From: Stentor coeruleus
Lineage: Eukaryota; Ciliophora; Heterotrichea; Heterotrichida; Stentoridae
Length of the DNA: 34,920 bases
Direction of reading: 5' to 3'
Assembly (NCBI GenBank): GCA_001970955.1
Contig: MPUH01000786.1
Location: 1-34,920, forward strand
The translations under genes were made by a program, and so were the position numbers. Numbering within the stretch: position 1 is the first letter of the stretch; each line of letters opens with the position of its first letter. Below are positions 27,893 through 34,920 of this stretch, piece after piece. The notes under the pieces were generated by a model, which had not been told where the DNA came from, made no database searches, and saw nothing but the letters and a program-made list of their open reading frames with translations.

Positions 27893-28177
27893 ATGGGGAA
27901 ACGTACAAAGAAGGTCGGAATTGTAGGTAAATACGCCACAAGATATGGTGCCTCTCTAAGGAAGATGGTCAAGAAAATCGAAATCTCACAGCACGATACT
28001 TATGTTTGTCCTTTTTGTGGAAAACAAGCTATGAAAAGACAATCAGTAGGAATTTGGCATTGTAAGAAGTGTACTAAGACCATAGCTGGAGGAGCATGGA
28101 CACCTACAACTCCTGCTGCTTTAGCCGCTCGTCACAATGTTACTAGACTTCGTAAGTTGGCAACGTCTGCTGAATAG
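27893..28177 (+). CDS. RPL37A: Large-subunit ribosomal protein eL43 (L37a)
   Basis: A component of the 60S ribosome near the E site. It has 94 residues against 92 in human and is complete. The conserved start [19 protein letters not shown] and the core [12 protein letters not shown] are nearly identical to the human protein. Zinc is bound by C39-x2-C42 (CPFC) and C57-x2-C60 (CKKC), with WHC and AGGAW retained. No intron interrupts it. Codon use leans toward C-ending and GGA/GCT choices, as in highly expressed genes. The ATG at 27893 is the only possible start. The 3' flank is very G-rich (56 G, 6 C in 28201-28440). Confidence 0.98.
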   Translation: MGKRTKKVGIVGKYATRYGASLRKMVKKIEISQHDTYVCPFCGKQAMKRQSVGIWHCKKCTKTIAGGAWTPTTPAALAARHNVTRLRKLATSAE

Positions 28178-28995
28178 TTAGATTTAATAGTAAATTTTGC
28201 AAAACAAAAGACTTTTTAAGTGCTTGGCATGGTTTATTTTTGAAAAAATTGTGAGAGAAGGCATTTTGGGTTATTGGATAGAATGATTAGAAGATAATTT
28301 GGATTTTTTGCTTGATGATTGAAATTTTGGTTAAAAAATGTTGATAAGATGAGTTTGATGTGTTGGAAAAGATTGAATATTGATTAGAGATGTATGAGAT
28401 AAAATATTTTTGGTTGTTTTTGAATGTTAAAGATTTTAAGGGTTTAATGTTATTGGGTTGAGAGAATTTTTTTATATAAAAAGATATTTGGGAAATTTGT
28501 CAGCGAAATGAATCTTTGTTATAGAAATTTAAACAAAAAAACTAACTATAATATCAATAAATCTAACTCTGATTTGTAGTAATTTTTTATTATTTCTTTT
28601 ATTTTCTCCTCTTGAATTCAATACAAAAATCATACCAAATCATTTAAAATCAACAGAGACTTATATAACTCAGCCTTGATAAAAAAATTCTATAAATCAG
28701 AGAATTTTTACAATCTTCAACTTGCCTTAATAATGAATTAATAAAACAAGGATAGCGTTAAAGATTTAATTAAAAATCCTATATAAAACTTATAATTCTG
28801 AAAACTTCAAACTTTTAAGATTATTTTTCTACATCCTTTTAACAAAAAACAAAAAGTTTTAAATTCTATAAACCCAAATTGTTTCCTTATATCAAATAAT
28901 CCCTTTGAAATTTCTAAATGATATATTCATCAATAAAAATTTGACATACTAATCTGCTCTACTTCTAATCCAATAGTTCAAGTAGCATAATAAAA
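28178..28995. other. Tandem intergenic region with skew flip
   Basis: 818 bp. 28201-28440 has 56 G and 6 C by hand count. From about 28510 the sign reverses, with C over G to the next gene. No tRNA, repeat or ORF is visible. Confidence 0.6.
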
Positions 28996-29742
28996 ATGTT
29001 TAAAGGTTATTATGATAAATTACACGTTGAAACAACTAGGTATCCAAGTGATGTTATTATTTCTCCTTCAGAAATGTCTCCAGAATTAACTACTATTATT
29101 CGTGCTCCTGAAATTATGGCAATGAAAAGATATGAAGAACTTATAAATGATTTCTACGAACTAGGTGTACAATATAATAGACAAATCATCCTAAAAAGCT
29201 TAACTGAAGAATGGCAAATGCATCTTCAATTACCCTTCTTAGAAACATATAAAATAGTATCTAATGTGTCCAATACATTACTATTAAACGAGTTAGAAAT
29301 AGTATATTGGAGTATCCTTCTAAAAAATAAATTCGAAGGAACTAAGCCAGCTCTCTATGCATATTTCACAGCATTTCTATCAAAAACTCACCTTAACAGC
29401 GACATATTTCCATTTGAAGTTTGCTTGAATTCAAAAATCCCAAATTTTAGATTACATTATAACAATTGGCAGCTGGTGTCTGATTTCCCAATAGAAATCA
29501 CAGTTAAAGATCTAAATGCTAGGCTTAAACAACTTAATGAAGATCATACAAAAGGGGTAAAGGACTATGAATTAATGGTTCAACAATTAATGCAAATCCC
29601 AAGAAGAAAAGAGAGTAATATGTCTGAAGCTATGATTAGCGAAGTATCTGAGGATTGCTTTGATGGGGTGTCATTGGAAGATTATGAAATTGATTTATTG
29701 CTTGATGCGAAAAACTCGCCGATTAATAAGCTAGAAGACTAG
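28996..29742 (+). CDS. Hypothetical protein, no recognised domain
   Basis: A 248-residue protein, mildly acidic, with no membrane segment or signal. Residues 36-130 look helical (EIMAMKRYEELINDFYEL, LLLNELEIVYWSILLK). The segment 130-165 contains FPFEVCLNSKIPNFRLHYNN. The end is acidic (SEVSEDCFDGVSLEDYEIDL) with an LEDYEIDLLL motif that could be a docking site. I recognise no family. Codon use and a strongly C-rich upstream flank agree with a real plus-strand gene. The acidic tail and helical core suggest a scaffold or regulatory subunit, but that is only a guess. Confidence 0.7.
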   Translation: MFKGYYDKLHVETTRYPSDVIISPSEMSPELTTIIRAPEIMAMKRYEELINDFYELGVQYNRQIILKSLTEEWQMHLQLPFLETYKIVSNVSNTLLLNELEIVYWSILLKNKFEGTKPALYAYFTAFLSKTHLNSDIFPFEVCLNSKIPNFRLHYNNWQLVSDFPIEITVKDLNARLKQLNEDHTKGVKDYELMVQQLMQIPRRKESNMSEAMISEVSEDCFDGVSLEDYEIDLLLDAKNSPINKLED

Positions 29743-30243
29743 TGTGTATGATTAAATTTAAGTAATTGTAGCTGGTTAAATATAATTATAGATTAGGCAT
29801 ATGTGAATATATAAAAAAAATATTAGATTTTAAAAATCTTCTTGATATATTTTCATATAATCTTAGCTAATATCAATAATTTTCCATCATATTCAGTCCT
29901 ATCTAAATATGCTATTGAAACTTTTTCTAATATTAGATTTCAAGCGCTTCTGTTTTCATATGATTTTATATTTAGCACCCTCACACTCAGTTGAATATAT
30001 TATACATTTATATATCTGAAACCAATATTTATATTCATCATATCAAAATTTATCATAATCACATATAAATTTTGAATAAATAAATTCCCTATACTAAACC
30101 CAAACTATCCAAAACAAAAATCCACTCTCTAATCTATTTTCCATATACATTATGTTAATTTTAGGTTTTCAGATAGAGACTCTTTAACTAATTTACTCAA
30201 ACCAAAGACATTCCTATTAACCTGTCTCACATCTCGAGNTACA
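29743..30243. other. Convergent intergenic region with duplicated end
   Basis: 501 bp. It is weakly G-rich after the plus-strand gene, then C-rich from about 30050 (3' flank of the phosphatase). The last 93 bp before the N at 30239 duplicate the C-terminal end of the phosphatase gene. A 30-codon minus-strand run at 29853-29943 is too short to call. Confidence 0.45.
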
Positions 30244-30332
30244 TTATGTTAATTTTAGGTTTTCAGATAGAGACTCTTTAACTAATTTACTCAAACCAAA
30301 GACATTCCTATTAACCTGTCTCACATCTCGAG
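30146..30332. repeat. 93-bp duplication flanking a single N at 30239
   Basis: 30146-30238 equals 30240-30332. It repeats the last codons and stop of the phosphatase gene, so a second stop exists at 30150-30152. It is an unmerged contig overlap, not a gene tail duplication. Confidence 0.88.
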
Positions 30333-31203
30333 CAGTCTTTATCAACCTTAAATATTCCATGAGTAACCTTAATTGTGTATCTTTTAAATCCATAGTCCAC
30401 GTAGATATCGGTATCCCATTATCAACCTGTAAAGCAAAAGACACCAAAGAATTATCTACCAATACCACATCTTTCATATCTCTATTCCCTAAAATCCTTA
30501 AGTCTTTAATAAAATGCCCATTAAACTCATAACAATTTTCACGATACAATCTATAATGAATATACTTTTTCATTGGATCTAAATGGTCTAAAATCGCATT
30601 CGCATATTTATATTGTGATGCTGTAAAGATAACGATTTCAAAATCCTGACTTGCAACTTTTAAAAGGTCCTGTGCATAAGGTCTTATATTAATATTTACT
30701 ACAGAATCTTCAGTAATATTAATCCTCACATGGCTTTGATTTGGGCTTTTAACAGAATGAGTAAGAGTTTCATCCAAATCTAGAACCAAAGTTTTTTTAC
30801 CTTCATATCCTTTGATTCTAGGAAGAAACAAGGTTTTACTGAGATAGTCTATTTGCATAGGAAGTTCTTTTACCAGTTTAGAAAGCGCTAGGATTTCTTT
30901 AGGTCTTTGAATATAAAGCTGGGTGAAATAAGCTAAATTTGGACTTTTCTGTAATAAAGGTAGTGCTGAAGTTCCACAACTTTCCTCCTTATCTTTAATT
31001 ATATTTTTTGAAACTTGAGTAACCCCAATAGTCAAATGCTTATAAGAAAAAGACCTTCTAGTAAGCATCGGTATAGTAATTTTTACAGTATCAAACCTAG
31101 GCTTATCCCTAACTCTACTAGTCATTGGGACATATGGAGTTTCTTCATCATTCTTAGCTTTCATCATATCTTCAAGGTTTAAAGGTCTAATTTTACTATA
31201 CAT
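30244..31203 (-). CDS. FCP1/SCP-type (NLI-interacting factor) protein phosphatase
   Basis: A HAD-superfamily Ser phosphatase; relatives act on the RNA polymerase II C-terminal domain or other phosphoproteins. From the ATG at 31203 it is 319 residues. A longer frame back to 31227 would start with GTG, which I reject. The catalytic motif is DLDETL (D142 nucleophile, D144 acid) inside GKKTLVLDLDETLTHS. HAD motif 2 IVIFTAS follows at 190-196 and VLVDNS at 248-252, with RPYAQDLL and RLYRENC typical of the family. The N-terminal 120 residues are basic and probably disordered. The true CTD substrate cannot be told from sequence. The C-terminal end is duplicated across the N at 30239. Confidence 0.92.
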   Translation of the reverse strand: MYSKIRPLNLEDMMKAKNDEETPYVPMTSRVRDKPRFDTVKITIPMLTRRSFSYKHLTIGVTQVSKNIIKDKEESCGTSALPLLQKSPNLAYFTQLYIQRPKEILALSKLVKELPMQIDYLSKTLFLPRIKGYEGKKTLVLDLDETLTHSVKSPNQSHVRINITEDSVVNINIRPYAQDLLKVASQDFEIVIFTASQYKYANAILDHLDPMKKYIHYRLYRENCYEFNGHFIKDLRILGNRDMKDVVLVDNSLVSFALQVDNGIPISTWTMDLKDTQLRLLMEYLRLIKTARDVRQVNRNVFGLSKLVKESLSENLKLT

Positions 31204-31312
31204 TATTAACAGATAAAATAATGACACAGCTTATATTAAAAACTAAGTTCATATTATCCAATAAAATAAAATCCAGTTTAAAATCTAAAACTTAATATTT
31301 CCTAATAACGAA

Positions 31313-33901
31313 TTAGATAAAGTAATCGATAAGAAGTGTAGCCATCTCATCAGGCATCAAGTAGTTCTTGAGCCAAATCTTGCATATCATATCCTCAGCA
31401 CTCCAATAAACATTTGCAGGAATAAAAGTTGGCACCATACCACCAGACAACTTATAAACTGCTTCAGGTGCAGCTGTACATCCATAGAATATTAAAGTTG
31501 AAATATAAGGCCATTCACCTGTTGCTCTTGTATATCCTGATTGAAGTTGTTGTAAAGTTAAATAATCAAAAGTGCTATTATGAGAGAAGAATTGATATTC
31601 AACTTCAAGATAATTACCATTAGCCATATTTCCATAAGTTGACCCATCATCAAATATAACAGTTCCTATAGCTTCAACTCCTGGACCTTGAACAATAATA
31701 AGACTGATATTAGAATTTCTGGTATCACGAAGAGACATAGCGGCCATATAGTTATCGACTATTGGAATAATAAACCCTTGGGCAACATGAATGTTAATAA
31801 GCCCAGGCCAAGGCATGTCTAGATAAGCAGAGTTTTCATAGTCTAAGAAAACATATTCTCCGTTATATAAGTTGTACCACATGTCATCTGGGAAAAAGGA
31901 AGTTGAACCACTTATTCCATACCAAAGGCAAGGATGGACAATTAAAGCTTTACCTAACATAAAAGATGAAGTTGCATTATAAAGAAGATTCATATCACTA
32001 GGATATTCCCAATAAGCTGGTTTGAACAATTGTCCACCTTCACTGCTGATTTTCATCATATGAGTATAAATATAAAGCTGAAGCATATACTTGTTACGAA
32101 TAGACACGTTATTAGTTTCAACAAGAAGTGGTCCAAAAGCCCAAGGTTCTTGTGGAACAGAATTGACATCGTTATGATTACGTGAAAATGGATACATTGT
32201 CCCTAATTGAGTCCATCTTGAGCATAATTCAAGGTTTGTATTACCTAAGAACCCACAAATATCAGCACCAATCATAGGAATTCCAAACATCCCGAAATTG
32301 AAAATCCCGATTATTGAGAATTCCATAAATGACCATTGGGAGTAATTGTCACCTAACCATTTAGATGCCCATTTACCATGACCTGGGAAAGTACTTCTTG
32401 AGATGATGAAAGGTCTGGTTTGTTTTTGAATGAAATACTGAGCTGCGGTTTTGCTTTCAAGGTATCCATATAAAGAATGCATATTATACTCAGTAACTCC
32501 ATTTTGATGAGTAGCGGCTACATCAAGAGCATTTGTATTAAGATCCTGACCTGGGGTCCAAGGCATTGTAGTACTGTTGATAAGAGTTGGTGAATGGCCT
32601 ACACAGCCTGACACAAAATTACTAACTTCATTCATATCAAGCCAAATTCCTGAAAAAGACACAGTTTGCTGGAAAGTATTAAGGGCACTGACCCAATAGT
32701 TCTTTGCATTAGGGTTAAGCCAATCAATAAAAGTAGCATTGCCAGGCCAGACCTGTCCTACACAAGCAGCGTTTTGGGTGTAAGGGTTTTGAATCCACAC
32801 TCCACTACTAGTTCCATTAACATAAAAAGGATCACTAATGTTTTGGGCAATCCCAGCATCTACTATAGGAATATAATTCTTCCCTGTAGCCAAAAGAGCA
32901 TCAACAAGTTGAGTCATATTACTTAATGGGTAAGTAACTGGATCAAACATAAAATCTTCATATGCAGACATATAATCAATATCATTCCAAAGAGCATCAA
33001 GTGGAAGTTGATAATTAGTATAATTGTCAAAGACTTGTTGAAGCATAGATACATTAACATAACCATAACGACTTTGATGCCAACCTAAACTCCAATATGG
33101 GATTTCAACAGGTGGGCCAATAAGTTGATGATATTGGAATATAACTTGTTCTGGTGTTGGTCCAATAAATAACCACATGTCAATTATACCTCCTGTTGTT
33201 CTAAAAGTCAAACTTTGAGGGCCGATTGTTGCTGACATAGCATTAGCGTTGTAAAGAAGTCCACCAAAAGCTTGTCCTGTTGCTTCATCAATAATCATAT
33301 AAAAAGGCTGAGAACTATACATGTTCGCATCTTGGGATTGTCCATCATCTAAAGGTGAAGCTCTATCTCTAGCCCATAAAGTATAAGTCCCTTGAGGAAT
33401 AATAAATGAAGTTATCCTTTCACCAAGTCCAAGAACATTAATTCCATAACCATAGTTACTAGTAAACAAAATGTCTTGATCATCATAACTAAACCATAAA
33501 CTAGGGTCTAAAAAGAAAATAACCCTATTATCTGACTGTCTGACAACTTGTATACCCATAGGATTATCACTAACCGTAACATTATACAAGCCAACATTCC
33601 CTTGGATAGTATAATTTGTGAAATCATAAGGAACTTCAAAGCGAGTATTTTGTGCATCGGTGATTCTAATACGAACACGCTGAGGGTTGTCGTATGTAAT
33701 ATTCAAAAATAGCTTAGGAATCACTGTTTCATTAGCAGCTTGAAGTTTGCCTAGATGGTAAGTTGCTGTTGCTGTTATCCCATTTGTTGAATATACGACA
33801 TTTGAGAGATCGTAAGGATTATCACGGCCCTGATTAAGATTCGTAGCTGAAACAAAGGCTAGACATCCTATAAGCACTGCAAAAGCTGTGACTCTTCCCA
33901 T
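31313..33901 (-). CDS. Secreted GH31 alpha-glucosidase
   Basis: A glycoside hydrolase family 31 enzyme that releases glucose from alpha-linked oligosaccharides in lysosome or food vacuole, or outside the cell. From the ATG at 33901 it has 862 residues and begins with a clean signal peptide (MGRVTAFAVLIGCLAFVSA). An earlier in-frame ATG at 33952 would add 17 residues and bury the signal, so I prefer 33901. GH31 signatures: SLGWHQSRYGY (substrate region), WLDMNEVSNF with catalytic D422, ISRSTFPGHGKWASKWLGDN, and PFSRNHN. The family beta-sandwich regions follow. Many N-x-S/T sites fit a glycosylated protein. There is no trefoil domain or GPI-like tail. Confidence 0.94.
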   Translation of the reverse strand: MGRVTAFAVLIGCLAFVSATNLNQGRDNPYDLSNVVYSTNGITATATYHLGKLQAANETVIPKLFLNITYDNPQRVRIRITDAQNTRFEVPYDFTNYTIQGNVGLYNVTVSDNPMGIQVVRQSDNRVIFFLDPSLWFSYDDQDILFTSNYGYGINVLGLGERITSFIIPQGTYTLWARDRASPLDDGQSQDANMYSSQPFYMIIDEATGQAFGGLLYNANAMSATIGPQSLTFRTTGGIIDMWLFIGPTPEQVIFQYHQLIGPPVEIPYWSLGWHQSRYGYVNVSMLQQVFDNYTNYQLPLDALWNDIDYMSAYEDFMFDPVTYPLSNMTQLVDALLATGKNYIPIVDAGIAQNISDPFYVNGTSSGVWIQNPYTQNAACVGQVWPGNATFIDWLNPNAKNYWVSALNTFQQTVSFSGIWLDMNEVSNFVSGCVGHSPTLINSTTMPWTPGQDLNTNALDVAATHQNGVTEYNMHSLYGYLESKTAAQYFIQKQTRPFIISRSTFPGHGKWASKWLGDNYSQWSFMEFSIIGIFNFGMFGIPMIGADICGFLGNTNLELCSRWTQLGTMYPFSRNHNDVNSVPQEPWAFGPLLVETNNVSIRNKYMLQLYIYTHMMKISSEGGQLFKPAYWEYPSDMNLLYNATSSFMLGKALIVHPCLWYGISGSTSFFPDDMWYNLYNGEYVFLDYENSAYLDMPWPGLINIHVAQGFIIPIVDNYMAAMSLRDTRNSNISLIIVQGPGVEAIGTVIFDDGSTYGNMANGNYLEVEYQFFSHNSTFDYLTLQQLQSGYTRATGEWPYISTLIFYGCTAAPEAVYKLSGGMVPTFIPANVYWSAEDMICKIWLKNYLMPDEMATLLIDYFI

Positions 33902-33952
33902 ATTTATTATTTCACCACTAAACTGGGATATATACCATAGGCAGAAGAACAT

Positions 33953-34920
33953 AATTTAGGGAAAAAAGCATAGTTTTGGATGAGGGATTAGAATAAACTT
34001 TATGGTTTAGAGTTGATTTTTATAAGAAAGGTAGGATTTGAAGGGTGCTAAAATGCCCCTTTAGATTAGGAAGATGGGTTTTTGGTAAGATTTTTGATGG
34101 AGAGTTTTTTGTTTATGGGCGTAGAAATGAGATTTGGAATAAGGTTAAGGTGTTATGGTTTAGGGTTTGGAATATGATTATAAGGAGAGGAATTAGGGTT
34201 TTTAGGTTTGGCTTGGTGAAGAAAAGCTTTGTGTAGAAGATTGAGGTAGGGTGGAAGAAGAGGATATGGGTTTAGAAGGTGAAGCTGTGGAGGTGGATAA
34301 GGTTTTAATTGAAGGATTTTTGAAGGGTGATTTAAGTATTTTTCCCCTTTTTTTATAGTATGATAGGATGCTTTTTAAGGTTTGGTGAAGAGGAGATATG
34401 GAAGGTTTTGGGTTGAGGAATAGGATTGGGTGTGATGTGTGAGGTTTTTAGTAAAGGAAATCGAGAAAATTATAGCTTTTAATGGATATGGGAACTTGAA
34501 ATTAGGTATAGAAATGGGAATTTATTTTAGCTTGATATGGGGTTTAAGTAATTAAAGTGTGGGTAGTTGCTTTTTGTGATAATTAATTGTAGATTTTCTG
34601 ATTATTTGGTAGTATTAAATAATGAGAATAAGGGTAAATATTAAAGGAGGAAGTTTTAAGTGTTTACGATTCCTGGTTATCTTAATTTATATATATTTTA
34701 TATATCATTTATGTGCTCTCTTTAGTAATCTAAGATAAACAAGAAAATGTATTAGCGATTTAACTAATAATTTTCTTGTAATTTTGAATACAATCCCATA
34801 GTTTAAACCCTTACAATCCTATAATAATTTTGCATATTTTAACATAATACATTTCAACTATCTCTATCCCAACTATATTATTTCCAAGACTCTTACAAAA
34901 CTTAAAGACATGAAATAGAA
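33953..34920. other. Right-edge intergenic region
   Basis: 968 bp. It is strongly G-rich and C-poor on the plus strand to about 34660 (upstream flank of the glucosidase). From about 34740 it turns C-rich (25 C, 6 G in 34801-34920). By the skew rule the C-rich end is either the promoter side of a plus-strand gene or the 3' flank of a minus-strand gene just beyond the window. A 63-codon plus-strand frame at 34045 reads as low-complexity and is rejected. Confidence 0.5.

Noticed and set aside
29853-29943. 30-codon minus-strand run that looks protein-like
   Set aside because: Too short; runs of this length are expected by chance in AT-rich DNA.
31204-31227. Longer phosphatase start
   Set aside because: It would begin with GTG; the ATG at 31203 is the normal start.
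33902-33952. Earlier ATG of the glucosidase
   Set aside because: It would place 17 residues before an otherwise perfect signal peptide.
34045-34236. 63-codon plus-strand ORF
   Set aside because: Low-complexity, in the G-rich flank of the glucosidase; no protein-like features.
1-34920. tRNA genes, CRISPR arrays, transposons, rRNA
   Set aside because: I looked for tRNA B-box-like sequence, regular spaced repeats, transposase motifs and rRNA; none was seen.

Overview
The window looks like a compact, AT-rich nuclear (macronuclear-type) chromosome piece from a ciliate, most likely a heterotrich such as Stentor. The reasons are long open reading frames with almost no visible introns, ordinary use of TAA, TAG and TGA as stops, tight spacing on both strands (63 to about 1,000 bp), an eL43 ribosomal protein gene, and a gene content typical of ciliates (NEK and DYRK kinases, PP2C, septin, DHHC acyltransferase, MORN protein, voltage-sensor protein). 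The organism is inferred; there is no marker gene such as rRNA.

Layout, left to right. The 3' part of REV3 (DNA polymerase zeta catalytic subunit) runs into the left edge. It converges on a mitochondrial GrpE gene, which diverges from a small membrane-protein gene. Next is an unusually structured, GC-richer non-coding stretch (3808-3990) that I read as a candidate ncRNA. Then come a NEK kinase with two protein repeat arrays (-), a possible decayed ORF (-), an HSD17B10-type dehydrogenase (+), a small frame-shifted gene (-), an AlkD-like HEAT protein (-), a PP2C phosphatase (-), a coiled-coil protein (+), two small basic or zinc-binding proteins (-), and a long SOS1-type Na+/H+ antiporter with a cyclic-nucleotide-binding-like domain (-). 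The right half holds two hypotheticals (one secreted), a DHHC palmitoyltransferase, a MORN/IQ protein with an acylation-like N terminus, a septin (-), a class II DYRK kinase (+), a stand-alone voltage-sensor-like protein (-), eL43 (+), a hypothetical (+), an FCP1/SCP-type phosphatase (-) and a secreted GH31 alpha-glucosidase (-).

There is no operon logic. The genes are independent housekeeping, signalling and membrane functions. The most striking feature is global: the DNA before a gene is C-rich and nearly G-free on the sense strand, while the DNA after its stop is G-rich and nearly C-free. The sign flips abruptly in mid-intergenic DNA, so gene borders and orientation can be read from base composition alone. 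Eight single-N positions are almost all flanked by duplicated sequence and look like unmerged contig overlaps. They affect the DHHC and phosphatase genes only by duplicating an end.
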